This document shows positions 17,460 to 26,248 of a stretch of 64,000 nt of DNA, in pieces (position 1 is the first letter of the stretch; every line of letters begins with the position of its first letter). The stretch comes from an uncultured Phycisphaerae bacterium (GTDB taxonomy: Bacteria > Planctomycetota > Phycisphaerae > Sedimentisphaerales > Anaerohalosphaeraceae), in NCBI GenBank assembly GCA_937949545.1, contig CALEDR010000006.1, forward strand, positions 1 to 64,000, read 5' to 3'. The notes under the pieces were generated by a model. That model ran no database searches. It worked only from the letters and a program-made list of their open reading frames with translations, and was not told where the DNA came from. A program made the position numbers and the translations under genes.

Positions 17460-18586
17460 AAACGCAAGAAAAGACGCTTTCTGTTTGTTTTGTCTGTCCG
17501 AAGGCCTATGGGCTTTTTGATTCCGCTGTCAAAACCTCTTACGGCGGGGCGGAGGTGGATTTGTATATGCTGGCGACCGAGCTGGCCAAAGATCCGGCCT
17601 TTTCGATTTCGTTCATTACGGCCGATTACGGTCAGCCCGCCGAACAAGTTCGGGAAAACGTGCGTCTTCTGACGGGACTGAATTTTGCTCAGAATCCGCT
17701 TCGTTCGGCTTGGCGGCTTTGGCGAACTCTAAAGAAAGCAGATGCGCAGTTTTATATGCTTGAAACGGCTTCGCCGGGTGTGCTGCTGGTGAGTGCTTTT
17801 TGCCGCCTGCACAGGCGATTGTTTCTGTACCGAACAGCCCATCGCTACGAATGTGATGGGACCTACCAGGCCCAGCATCCGATTTTGGGGCGGTTTTTTA
17901 CCCGGGTGTTGCGCCGGGCCGCGTGTGTTTTTGTGCAGAATCAGGAGGATCAAGAACAGCTTCGAAAGACGGCGGGTGTGGATTCGGTTGTTATGCCCAA
18001 CGGTCAGCGTCTGACAGAATCCGCTGTGGCTGCGCGCCGTTTTATTCTTTGGGTTGGACGTTCCGCGGACTTCAAGCATCCGGAACGGTTTCTCCAGCTT
18101 GCGGAACAGTTTCCGCAAGAACAGTTTGTGATGGTCTGCCGGCAGGCCTTCGGCGATCGGGACTATGAGCATCTCCGGCAGCAAGCAGAAGCCATAGCCA
18201 ATCTGCAGTTTTTTCCGGATGTAGATTTTTTTGAAGTGGGGCGTTTTTTTGCCGGTGCCAAGGTGTTTGTCAATACATCGGATGCGGAGGGATTTCCGAA
18301 TACGTTTATTCAGGCGGCGGCGGCCGGGACGGCTATTTTGTCCTGGCAGGTCAATCCGGACCAGTTTCTGACCCGGTACCAATGCGGCCTGGCCTGCGGC
18401 GGGACGATGGAGCGGCTGGTTCAAGGGCTTGCCTTTCTGCTGGAGGGGCAGCGCTATCTGGAAATCGGGCGAAACGGGCTGGGGTACGTTCGGCGGCATC
18501 ACGAGATTTCTGTCCTGGCGGGTCAGTATAAGAAGATTTTGCGGGACCTTGCGGGGGCCGCCGGCAGCCGGGATGGGGCGATATGA
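17456..18586 (+). CDS. Family 4 glycosyltransferase
   Basis: 376 residues, overlapping the previous gene by ATGA. N-terminal acceptor half SVCFVCPKAYGLFD...SYGGAEVDLYMLATELAKD; C-terminal donor half with LWVGRSADFKHPERFLQLAEQFP and VFVNTSDAEGFPNTFIQAAAAGTAILSW, the GT4 E-x7 region in which the second acidic residue is replaced by Q (FIQAAAAG). Last gene of the plus-strand glycosyltransferase group. Its stop lies just 5 bases from the stop of a converging glycosyltransferase gene, with no terminator between. Confidence 0.88.
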   Translation: MKTQEKTLSVCFVCPKAYGLFDSAVKTSYGGAEVDLYMLATELAKDPAFSISFITADYGQPAEQVRENVRLLTGLNFAQNPLRSAWRLWRTLKKADAQFYMLETASPGVLLVSAFCRLHRRLFLYRTAHRYECDGTYQAQHPILGRFFTRVLRRAACVFVQNQEDQEQLRKTAGVDSVVMPNGQRLTESAVAARRFILWVGRSADFKHPERFLQLAEQFPQEQFVMVCRQAFGDRDYEHLRQQAEAIANLQFFPDVDFFEVGRFFAGAKVFVNTSDAEGFPNTFIQAAAAGTAILSWQVNPDQFLTRYQCGLACGGTMERLVQGLAFLLEGQRYLEIGRNGLGYVRRHHEISVLAGQYKKILRDLAGAAGSRDGAI

Positions 18587-18591
18587 TGGGC

Positions 18592-19626
18592 TTATTGTTT
18601 TGTGCTGCCTAAGACAAGCTGAAAGATTTCTGCCAGACGTTTGGTGAGAATCTCAACCGAAAAAAACTCTTCGATGATTTGCCTGCCTGTCTGTCCCATG
18701 CTTCGGCATAAGGAGGGATTTTGGTAAAGGGTTTCGAGAGCCTCCTCCCATTCGTCGGGTGTTTGGGGCCCCAAGGCCGCCGGTCCTTTTGCCAAAACCT
18801 GTTTGTTCATTCCGACCGGCGAGACGACCGCCGGAAGACCGCAGGCCATATACTGGAGCATTTTGAAACTGCACTTGCCCCGAGTCCAGGGGTCATCCGG
18901 AAGCGGCATCAGTCCGACACTCATCCGGTGAAGCAGGCGGCTTTCATCCGTCGGATTCCAGAAATAAAAATCGATCCGATCGGGTGAAATCAGATCCGAT
19001 TTCCACGGCTCGTTGGAAATGAGCATCAGGCGGCTGTCCGGATGTCTGTCCAGAAAGCGTTTGAGGACCGGCTCAATCGGGCGCAGGTATTTGTAGTTGG
19101 AGCGCAGCCCCGTCCAGCCGATGACAAACAGTTCGCCGGTCAGGGCGTCTGGGGGCTTTGGGGTAAATCGCTGGGTATCAATGCCGGTCGGCACCACGAA
19201 AATCGTCCGGCAGTATCGACTGTAGTAGTCGGCCAGATAATCATTTCCTGCAATGACGGCATCCATTCCGCGTGCGATCCACGGCTGGCCGAGTCGTCCC
19301 AGCGGAGGGCGAAGCCAAATGGCGTCATCCACATCGAGGATGCGGGGGCGTTTGACAAGCCGCTCAAACGTGGCATAGCCCTGAACCAGTTCACGGCTCA
19401 GCCAGATGAGATCCGCCTGGCGGGATTGGAAAAGAGCAGGAATTCGAGAGGCCATTTTGAACGGACTGGGCAGACCGCAGCTTTCGCCCCAGCGCGGGAT
19501 ATATTCGGTAACCTCAATGCCGAATGACCGGAGCGGCTGGATGTATTGGCGGACCCGAAAGCGGGTCGAGGCGGTGTTCAATCCGCCGGTCAGTGCCGCA
19601 ATTTGGATGGTTGATTGTGCAGTCAT
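18592..19626 (-). CDS. Glycosyltransferase, group 1 (GT4-like)
   Basis: 344 residues from ATG 19626 (the open frame reaches 19710 but overlaps the upstream gene). GLNTASTRFRVRQYIQPLRSFGIEV at the N-terminus, PRILDVDDAIW, IVAGNDYLADYY-like acceptor-domain strand (AVIAGNDYLADYYS), then the donor half FVIGWTGLRSNYKYLRPIEPVL and SVGLMPLPDDPWTRGKCSFKMLQYMACGLPAVVSPVG. The K-x-K-x-L-Q-Y-M-A region replaces the classic E-x7-E, as in several lipopolysaccharide and capsule GT1 proteins. Last gene of a minus-strand run that begins at dxr. Confidence 0.85.
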   Translation of the reverse strand: MTAQSTIQIAALTGGLNTASTRFRVRQYIQPLRSFGIEVTEYIPRWGESCGLPSPFKMASRIPALFQSRQADLIWLSRELVQGYATFERLVKRPRILDVDDAIWLRPPLGRLGQPWIARGMDAVIAGNDYLADYYSRYCRTIFVVPTGIDTQRFTPKPPDALTGELFVIGWTGLRSNYKYLRPIEPVLKRFLDRHPDSRLMLISNEPWKSDLISPDRIDFYFWNPTDESRLLHRMSVGLMPLPDDPWTRGKCSFKMLQYMACGLPAVVSPVGMNKQVLAKGPAALGPQTPDEWEEALETLYQNPSLCRSMGQTGRQIIEEFFSVEILTKRLAEIFQLVLGSTKQ

Positions 19627-19633
19627 GAGGCAT

Positions 19634-20620
19634 TTATCTGGAAAAGGGAGGAGGTTTTCGAACCACGCGGCGGCGAAGTCCCAGCCGTCGAACAAAGAAT
19701 GAAATGCCATGGCAGCCCAGAGCCGTTAGATAAGGAAAAGCGCTCAGCAGGGTATAGGACAGACGCACTCGGCTGGGCAGCAGGTCAGAAAAATCCTTCA
19801 GCAGGGCCCGAATTTGGGGGGCTTGGGTTGGGTCAAACAGCATTCCCCGCATCCACTGCCGCAGAAGAAAAACCGTCAGGGGGCGGAAGGCATCCAGCCG
19901 ATTCATCCGGGCGGCTAGATTCAAATGCTGGTGAATCAGTTGATGTGCCGCCTGGGCGGCAGGATAAATGACCGAAGTATGCCGTCCTGCTTGGAGATGA
20001 TGAATGGCCAGCGGTCGGGACAGGTAGCCGATTTTCGAATGTTTGTACGCAATCCGCAGCCACAAATCCAGATCTTCAAATCGCGGAAGGTCGGAAAAAC
20101 CGCCGGCTTCCAGAAGAATCGAACGCCGGATCAGCATGGTGTCGGTATGGCCGGTCAGACCTTTGGCGTAGGTTTGCAGATAATCGGGGCTGAATGGCCT
20201 GCCGTTTAAGACATCCAGAATGCGTTGTTCCGGGAGGGCAGGGGCCTGCCGACTTTCTTGGCAAAGGCATTCGAGGTAGTTGCCGCAGGTCCATTGCAGC
20301 TGGGGATGTTTTTGCAAATGTTCGGTCTGCAGGGTCAGTTTGTCCGGCAGCCACTCATCGTCGGCATCCAGGAAGGCAATCCATTCCCCCGATGCCGCCC
20401 GGATTCCTGTATTGCGGGCGGCACCGGCGCCCTGATTGTCCTGACGGATATAGCGGATTTTGTTTCCGTAAGCCGCTGCGGCCTCGGCGGTGCGGTCGGT
20501 TGAGCCGTCGTCCACTACGATAATTTCATCGGCCGGACGGCTCTGGGCCAGTACACTGTCGATGGCCCGGCCTATCGACTGCTCGTTGTTGTAAACCGGA
20601 ATAATGACACTGATATTCAT
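19634..20620 (-). CDS. Family 2 glycosyltransferase
   Basis: 328 residues. GT-A core: ISVIIPVYNNEQSIGRAIDSVLAQ, IVVDDGSTDRTAEAA, QDNQGAGAARNTGI and the metal-binding FLDADDEWLPDKL, then a His-rich acceptor region (AIHHLQAGRHTSV). No membrane helix apart from a weak hydrophobic C-terminal stretch. It overlaps the upstream gene through ATGA (20617-20620). Strongly similar in the first 130 residues to the transferases at 20617 and 21639, so the three look like a tandem duplication that has diverged toward different acceptors. Confidence 0.9.
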   Translation of the reverse strand: MNISVIIPVYNNEQSIGRAIDSVLAQSRPADEIIVVDDGSTDRTAEAAAAYGNKIRYIRQDNQGAGAARNTGIRAASGEWIAFLDADDEWLPDKLTLQTEHLQKHPQLQWTCGNYLECLCQESRQAPALPEQRILDVLNGRPFSPDYLQTYAKGLTGHTDTMLIRRSILLEAGGFSDLPRFEDLDLWLRIAYKHSKIGYLSRPLAIHHLQAGRHTSVIYPAAQAAHQLIHQHLNLAARMNRLDAFRPLTVFLLRQWMRGMLFDPTQAPQIRALLKDFSDLLPSRVRLSYTLLSAFPYLTALGCHGISFFVRRLGLRRRVVRKPPPFSR

Positions 20621-21642
20621 AAGGATTCCCGGGCTTGTTCCGGGTCTCGAATCGGTTTTCCCATCAGCTTCCGGATAAAGGTCTGAATCGGCGGACGAAT
20701 ATACAATCCGCCGAACCGCTTGAAAAGAACCCAGTATTTCAGGAGCGGGCTGAACGCAATCTGAAGCCGGCAGAGCCGATAGAGGCCTTGAAATTGCCGT
20801 GCCGCCGGGAAGCGCTCCAGCAGTTCAGCAGCGGTTTTTCGAAACCCGTTTCGGGCCTGGTGACGGGCGGTCCGCAGCGCCAGATAACAAAGCACGTCCT
20901 CCGCCAGCTTCTTTTTCTCCGGAGGGCACCAGTCCAGCAGCAGGGAGGGCTTTTTGAGAATCGGGGCGACGGCCCGGGATATGTCATTGGACAGAGCGCT
21001 GTCCTGCCGATTGTGCCGCACGGAGACACTGGGAAGAATCAGAAAGGGTTCATTAAAAACAAGCCGGGCAAAAAAGACGGTGTCTTCCCCGAAGGTGCAT
21101 TTGTTTTCCGTATAGAAGCCGCCGTATTTGCGGGCGGTATCGGTACAGAGGATGGTTGTGCCCACGTGAAAGAACATCATCAGGGCCTCGGCCAGCGGAG
21201 CAGGCTCGCGGCCGGTGAGCTGATAGAGCCCGGGTTTGACGCCGCGGCGGAGCCAGTAGCCGGTCATTTCAATCCGCCGCGGCCATTCTTCATACATTGT
21301 ACCTGCAAAGGAGGCCGTCGGCTGGTTTTCGAGGGCCGCAATCCCGTTCTGCAGATAATCGGGGTACCACTGGTCATCGGCGTCCAGAAAAGCGATATAC
21401 GGGGCCTGAGCCGCTTCAATGCCCCGATTGCGGGCGGCGCCGGGCCCCTGATTGTCCTGATGAATCAAAAGGATTCGGGGGTCGTTCAACTGCAGGACCC
21501 GCTGAGGCCCCTCGTCGGTCGAGCCGTCGTCGATGACAATCAGCCGCCAGTGCGGATAAGTTTGCTGCTGCACGGAGCGGACAGCCCGGAGAATCGTCTG
21601 TTCCTTGTTGTATAGCGGAATGACCGCATCCACCGGCTTCAT
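20617..21642 (-). CDS. Family 2 glycosyltransferase
   Basis: 341 residues from ATG 21642, which overlaps the upstream stop as ATGA; the frame could start 10 codons earlier at 21672. GT-A core AVIPLYNKEQTILRAVRSVQQQ, IVIDDGSTDEGPQRV, HQDNQGPGAARNRGI, FLDADDQWYPDYL. Then a segment with KCTFGEDTVFFARL, where the E-D pair is typical of the GT2 acceptor-side catalytic base. Middle member of the three-gene GT2 tandem. Confidence 0.9.
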   Translation of the reverse strand: MKPVDAVIPLYNKEQTILRAVRSVQQQTYPHWRLIVIDDGSTDEGPQRVLQLNDPRILLIHQDNQGPGAARNRGIEAAQAPYIAFLDADDQWYPDYLQNGIAALENQPTASFAGTMYEEWPRRIEMTGYWLRRGVKPGLYQLTGREPAPLAEALMMFFHVGTTILCTDTARKYGGFYTENKCTFGEDTVFFARLVFNEPFLILPSVSVRHNRQDSALSNDISRAVAPILKKPSLLLDWCPPEKKKLAEDVLCYLALRTARHQARNGFRKTAAELLERFPAARQFQGLYRLCRLQIAFSPLLKYWVLFKRFGGLYIRPPIQTFIRKLMGKPIRDPEQARESL

Positions 21643-22685
21643 TCGGTCTGGTTCTCCCGACGTTTTCGCCAATATTCCTTTATGTGATTATACAAGGCCG
21701 CCGTTCGCGGGCAAAAGGAGGAGAGGTACAGTTTGCGGTAAGAAGAAGCAGAAAAGAGACTCCGATATTTGTTCAGGAGGAACCGGACCTGCTTTCCGTC
21801 GCCTTCCCGGAGGCGCTGTCCAAGCCACCAGCCGAGCATGGCCGCCGCACAGGGGTGAAACAATTCGAGCATTTCGGCCTGTTCGGCCAGCTGAAAATGC
21901 CGCCGGAGAAATTGGTCAATATGGTCCGGCTGACGGTGCGTCTTCAGAATGCTTGCCTCTGTGTCCAGGTGATAGACCGCCAGCGGCTCGAAGACATACC
22001 CGAGCGGCTGGCGGAGGTAGGCAATCCGCAGCCACAGGTCCACGTCGTTAATTCGTTTTTGGCCGGCCAGGAACAAACCGGCTTTGAGCAGAATCTCCCG
22101 CCGAATCAGCATGGTGTCCGTGCAGCCCATCGCGCTGTGCTGATGAGCGGAGAAATAGCTGTCGAACACGGGCCGTCCGTTCAGGAGTCTTAACAGGGCG
22201 TCCCGTCGATGTCCGGGCAAATCGGGCGTTCGGCGGTGTCCGCGCCGGCATCGGCAGCGGTAGAAATTGCCGGTTACCCAGTTCAGAACAGGATACTGTT
22301 CGAGCAGCCGGGACTGAAGGGCCAGCCGGTCGGGAAGCCATTCGTCATCGGCATCGAGGAAGGCGATCCATTCGCCCGATGCCGCCTGAATGCCGGTGTT
22401 GCGGGCGGCGCTGGCGCCCTGATTGTTCTGACGGATATATCGAATGCGGTTGCCGTAGGGTTGAACGGCTTGACGGGTGCCGTCGGTGGAGCCGTCGTCC
22501 ACGACGATAATTTCGCAGGGCGGGAGGGTTTGGGCCAAGACGCTGTCAATCGCCCGCCGAATAAACGCTTCGGAGTTGTAGGCCGGAATAACGGCGCTGA
22601 TACCGCCCTCCGGAGGCGGCACGGCCTGCGCGGCAGTTTGTTCTGACGGTTTGCTCGACTCCGTCCTGTCGTTTTGTCCGCTCAT
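21639..22685 (-). CDS. Family 2 glycosyltransferase
   Basis: 348 residues. About 28 polar N-terminal residues precede the GT-A core ISAVIPAYNSEAFIRRAIDSVLAQ, VVDDGSTDGTRQAV, QNNQGASAARNTGI, FLDADDEWLPDRL. A Cys/His-rich patch YRCRCRRGHRRTPDLPGHRR (about 150-170) is not seen in its two paralogues in this form. Its start is 6 bases after the rseP stop, which places the polysaccharide genes on the dxr-rseP transcript. Confidence 0.9.
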   Translation of the reverse strand: MSGQNDRTESSKPSEQTAAQAVPPPEGGISAVIPAYNSEAFIRRAIDSVLAQTLPPCEIIVVDDGSTDGTRQAVQPYGNRIRYIRQNNQGASAARNTGIQAASGEWIAFLDADDEWLPDRLALQSRLLEQYPVLNWVTGNFYRCRCRRGHRRTPDLPGHRRDALLRLLNGRPVFDSYFSAHQHSAMGCTDTMLIRREILLKAGLFLAGQKRINDVDLWLRIAYLRQPLGYVFEPLAVYHLDTEASILKTHRQPDHIDQFLRRHFQLAEQAEMLELFHPCAAAMLGWWLGQRLREGDGKQVRFLLNKYRSLFSASSYRKLYLSSFCPRTAALYNHIKEYWRKRRENQTE

Positions 22686-22691
22686 TGGTCT

Positions 22692-24935
22692 TCAGGGACC
22701 AAAAAAGATTCGCTGAATATCGTTGTAGGTAATCCACAAAAAGACGGCCAGCAGAAAGACCACACCGGCATAGGTTACGCCGGCCTGGACTTTTTCGGGA
22801 ATCGGGCTGCCTTTGATTTTTTCAATCAGCAGAAAGAGGATTACGCCCCCGTCCACGACGGGAATCGGCAGCAGATTCATCACGGCGATGCAGGCACTGA
22901 TGAGGCCCATAAAGTAAAGGAATTTGATGAAGGATTCCTGGGCGACCTGATAACTGATGGACAGAATTCCCACCGGTCCGCTCAAGGCGGAGGTCGGCAC
23001 GTCGCGAGTGAACAATCCTTTGAGCGTCAGATAGGTCGTGGCGATAAAATACCAGGTTTTTTTGGTGCCCATGGCAACGGCTTTGGCGGGGTTGGAGGTC
23101 TTGACTTTTTCCTCCAGGAGCGTCAGCGGAATCGGGCGGGCTGTCTCGCTCCAGATGTGCATGAGTCCTTCCACACTCGGAATCAGCAGGGCCGCTGAAC
23201 CGGCTTCGGTTTCCGACAGCCGATAATCAATTCCAATTTGCTGACCGGCGTTCCGTTGAAAAATCTCCGCAATTTCGTAGAAATTTTTCACCGGCTGTCC
23301 GTCCACGCGTTCAATCCGGGCTCCGCGCGGAATCGGGAGGGCGTCCACGGAGACGGTGTCGAGGGTCTGGGCCACGACGGGATTTTCCATATCAAAACGC
23401 AGCGAAATGCCCAGCCACAGCCGGTTTTTCGTTCCCGGCTGAATCGAGGGCTGAACGGCAAGGTCCACAATCCGGCTTTGCCCGTCCGAGTCGGTTCGAA
23501 GCACTTTGACTGAAAGAGGTTTGTCTTTGTGATTCTCGACGGCCTGCCTGTACTCGGTGAAGGTAGGGAAGGAGATGTCAGCGATTCGGACCAAAATGTC
23601 TCCCGATTTGAACGGATTGGCAGGGGCTTTGTCCGGGGCCTGCCTGCGAAGAACGGCGGCGGAGAACCAGCGGCGGAACCGCTGCACAATGCCTTCCGAA
23701 ACGGGCTGTTCAAAGACCTGATTGACCTGCAGTCGCGGGACGAGCGAATAAAAATTGGCCAAATCCTGTTCTTTGCGGAAATTCGGATAGAGGATTTTCG
23801 GCTCGAGGGGGATGGCGACCGTGGTTAACGGCTCGCCGGGTTTGGCGCCTTTCCGCTGGACAGTCAGGTTCACTTCAGGCTTGACAGAGCGTCGGATGGC
23901 TTCTTTGAATTCCCAGGAGGTTTTGATGCTCTTGCCGTTCACGGCCAGAATCATATCACCGGGCCTCAATCCCGTTTCGGCCAGCTGTTGGAGATACTCC
24001 GGGTCGTTCCAGTCGGGAATCTCGAGGGTCGCGGCCGGTTCAATCCCGAACTGCCGCAATCCCTGCGTATCGGCGGCGGCGAATTCCGAGACGGTTTTGA
24101 ACCGTTCGATTCGTCCGTCGGGATGCCGCACGGTAAAGGTGGTTGTTTCGCCTTTAGGCCCCAGGGCGGCGGCCAGAGAAATCATTGAAAAATCGACAAA
24201 ATCATCCACGAAGGATTTGCCGTTTACGGCAATGATGCGGTCTCCCGGTCTGAATCCGGCGGCTTCGGCTGGGGAATTGGGAACCACCCCTCCTACAACG
24301 GCGGGCTGCTGGTCAAGCCCGTGCAGATACAGACCCATAAAAAGAATGACGGCGCTGAGGACGTTGAACAGAACGCCGGCGGCCACCACGCAGATGCGAA
24401 TCCAGATGGGGCGATTGGCAAAAGAGCGCGGGTCATCGGTTTTCTCCGCCGAACCGGAGTCAGACTGGCCGAGCATCTTGACAAAGCCGCCGAAGGGAAT
24501 CAACCCCAGCCAGTATTCCGTTTCGGAGTCGCCTTCCTGCAGCGTCTCTTCGAAGTTTTTTCGGGGAAAGAGGCGTACGCGGAATCCTTTTTTGAGTTTC
24601 CGTATGGAAAGAACCGTCGGCGGAAACCCAATGGAGAAGGCCTCGACTTTGATGCCGCCGAGTTTGGCAACCAGGAAATGCCCTAATTCGTGGACGAAAA
24701 TGACTCCGCCGAATCCGAGCAGGACCAGAGCGGTTGTTCCGGCAATGCCGGGGGCCCGCAGGATAAAGGCAATGACGGCGGCCACGATGACCAGGGCGGC
24801 GGCCAGGTCCAGCAGCTTGCTCAGACGGCTCTGAGGCGGCTGCGGCGACCCTTTCATCTCTCCGGACACAGCGGAAGCGGGAGAGGAGGCGGCAGAATCA
24901 GACGGTTCAGGAATAGAAAGCGGTTGATCTGTCAT
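22692..24935 (-). CDS. rseP: Site-2 zinc metalloprotease RseP with four PDZ-like modules
   Basis: 747 residues, far longer than the roughly 450 of E. coli RseP. Intramembrane protease of the M50 family: HELGH zinc motif at residues 82-86 in the first core helix and NLLPIPVVDGG at about 687-697, where the Asp completes the zinc site. Between them are four PDZ-like modules (about 205-290 with PAEAAGFRPGDRIIAVNG; 320-390 with GLRPGDMILAVNG; 440-510 with FKSGDILVRIAD; 530-590 with IPRGARIERVDG). A polar 35-residue N-terminal extension precedes the first helix. It cleaves anti-sigma factors and remnant signal peptides. The start overlaps the dxr stop by one base (TAATG). Confidence 0.92.
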   Translation of the reverse strand: MTDQPLSIPEPSDSAASSPASAVSGEMKGSPQPPQSRLSKLLDLAAALVIVAAVIAFILRAPGIAGTTALVLLGFGGVIFVHELGHFLVAKLGGIKVEAFSIGFPPTVLSIRKLKKGFRVRLFPRKNFEETLQEGDSETEYWLGLIPFGGFVKMLGQSDSGSAEKTDDPRSFANRPIWIRICVVAAGVLFNVLSAVILFMGLYLHGLDQQPAVVGGVVPNSPAEAAGFRPGDRIIAVNGKSFVDDFVDFSMISLAAALGPKGETTTFTVRHPDGRIERFKTVSEFAAADTQGLRQFGIEPAATLEIPDWNDPEYLQQLAETGLRPGDMILAVNGKSIKTSWEFKEAIRRSVKPEVNLTVQRKGAKPGEPLTTVAIPLEPKILYPNFRKEQDLANFYSLVPRLQVNQVFEQPVSEGIVQRFRRWFSAAVLRRQAPDKAPANPFKSGDILVRIADISFPTFTEYRQAVENHKDKPLSVKVLRTDSDGQSRIVDLAVQPSIQPGTKNRLWLGISLRFDMENPVVAQTLDTVSVDALPIPRGARIERVDGQPVKNFYEIAEIFQRNAGQQIGIDYRLSETEAGSAALLIPSVEGLMHIWSETARPIPLTLLEEKVKTSNPAKAVAMGTKKTWYFIATTYLTLKGLFTRDVPTSALSGPVGILSISYQVAQESFIKFLYFMGLISACIAVMNLLPIPVVDGGVILFLLIEKIKGSPIPEKVQAGVTYAGVVFLLAVFLWITYNDIQRIFFGP

Positions 24936-26122
24936 TATCGTTTTTCCTTTTGTGAAGTCAGTATGGTTCTGGGTTCGAGATTCCGATGAACCTCCTGTCG
25001 GGCCCAGCGGTCGATTTCAAGGAGGGCCTCCAGGGACAAATGGGTTTGAACGGAATGATTCTGGAGACACTGTTCAATCAGTTCGATGATTCGGCCGAAG
25101 CGGATTCTGCCTTCCAGGAAGGCGGCGACGGCCTCCTCATTGGCGGCGTTAAAAACCACCGGCGCCGACCCGCCGAGCCGGGCTGCCTCATAGCCGACCG
25201 CCAGAGCCCGAAACCGGCTCAGGTCCGGCGCTTCAAAGGTCAGGCGGCCGAGCGTTTCCAGCTGAAGGCCTTTCGAAAGGCCCGGTTTTCGATGCGGATA
25301 GGTCAGGGCGTACTGAATCGGGGTTTTCATATCCGGTGTGCCCATCTGGGCCATCACGGAGCCGTCGATGAATTCAACCATCGAATGGATGACCGATTCC
25401 GGATGAATCAGCACATCAATTTTGTCCACGGGCAGGCCGAACAGCCATCGGGCCTCCATGACCTCCAGCGCCTTGTTGACCATCGTGGCCGAATCGACGG
25501 TAATTTTGGGTCCCATGCGCCAGGTCGGATGAGCCAGGGCCTGGGCGGCGGTGGCCTGTTCGATGTCTTCCGGGCGGCTTCGCAGGAAGGGTCCGCCCGA
25601 GGCCGTCAGGACAATCCGTCGGACTTCGCCCGGGCGGCCTGCCTGAAGGGCTTGAAAGACGGCGGAGTGTTCGCTGTCAATCGGCAGGATTTCCGCGCCG
25701 CCGGCGGCTGCCTGGCGGGTGAGCAGTTCACCGGCGATAACCAGCGGCTCTTTGTTGGCAATCGCCAGGCGTTTTCCCGCACGAGCGGCTGCCAGCAGGG
25801 CCGGCAGTCCAGCCGCTCCCACCACCGCGAAGAGAATAATATCGATGTCTTCTCGCGAGGCAATCTCGGTTAGAGATTGAGGTCCGCAGAGGACTTGTCC
25901 CTGAAAACTATCCAGAAACGGAATGTTTTTGGGAGAAAAATTCGGATGGGTAACAGCGGCGATTTTGGGTTGAAAGCGGCGGACTTGTTCGGCCAAAAGG
26001 TCGATTCGACTATGGGCCGTCAGCGCAGCCACTTCGTACTCCGGTCTTAGTGCCGTCAAGACCTGCAGAGCATTCTGGCCGATCGAACCGGTCGAACCTA
26101 AAATCGCAACGCGTTTGCTCAT
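24935..26122 (-). CDS. dxr: 1-deoxy-D-xylulose-5-phosphate reductoisomerase
   Basis: 395 residues, full length. Second step of the MEP isoprenoid pathway, NADPH-dependent. Landmarks: AILGSTGSIGQNAL nucleotide site, LAIANKEPLVIAGE, the metal-site PIDSEHSAVFQAL, TVDSATMVNKALEVMEARWLF, IHPESVIHSMVEFIDGS and QMGTPDMKTPIQYAL. Followed by rseP as in many bacteria (usually with cdsA/uppS, absent here). The ATG lies nine bases from a -10 element and lacks a ribosome site, which suggests a leaderless message. Confidence 0.97.
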   Translation of the reverse strand: MSKRVAILGSTGSIGQNALQVLTALRPEYEVAALTAHSRIDLLAEQVRRFQPKIAAVTHPNFSPKNIPFLDSFQGQVLCGPQSLTEIASREDIDIILFAVVGAAGLPALLAAARAGKRLAIANKEPLVIAGELLTRQAAAGGAEILPIDSEHSAVFQALQAGRPGEVRRIVLTASGGPFLRSRPEDIEQATAAQALAHPTWRMGPKITVDSATMVNKALEVMEARWLFGLPVDKIDVLIHPESVIHSMVEFIDGSVMAQMGTPDMKTPIQYALTYPHRKPGLSKGLQLETLGRLTFEAPDLSRFRALAVGYEAARLGGSAPVVFNAANEEAVAAFLEGRIRFGRIIELIEQCLQNHSVQTHLSLEALLEIDRWARQEVHRNLEPRTILTSQKEKR

Positions 26123-26131
26123 AAACTATTT

Positions 26132-26160
26132 AGTATCTCAAAATATCCGAACCCCGTCAA
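26132..26160 (-). promoter_or_regulatory. Predicted promoter of the dxr-rseP-glycosyltransferase operon
   Basis: On the minus strand TTGACG (plus 26155-26160), 17-base spacer, GATACT (plus 26132-26137). The expected start point is only 2-4 bases before the dxr ATG at 26122. Confidence 0.6.
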
Positions 26161-26181
26161 GAAAGGTCCTTTCGTTATCCA

Positions 26182-26219
26182 ACAAAACAGGGATTACAGG
26201 TCGAATATTGCTGTTTTGT
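26182..26219. repeat. Inverted repeat between uvrA and dxr
   Basis: ACAAAACAG at 26182-26190 and CTGTTTTGT at 26211-26219 form a perfect 9-bp inverted repeat with a 20-base loop. It lies after the uvrA stop and before the dxr promoter. It could weakly terminate uvrA transcripts or be an operator upstream of dxr; the loop is long for a terminator and there is no clean T run. Confidence 0.4.
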
Positions 26220-26248
26220 ATGAATCTTTTTGCCCTTTTTCCATATTT

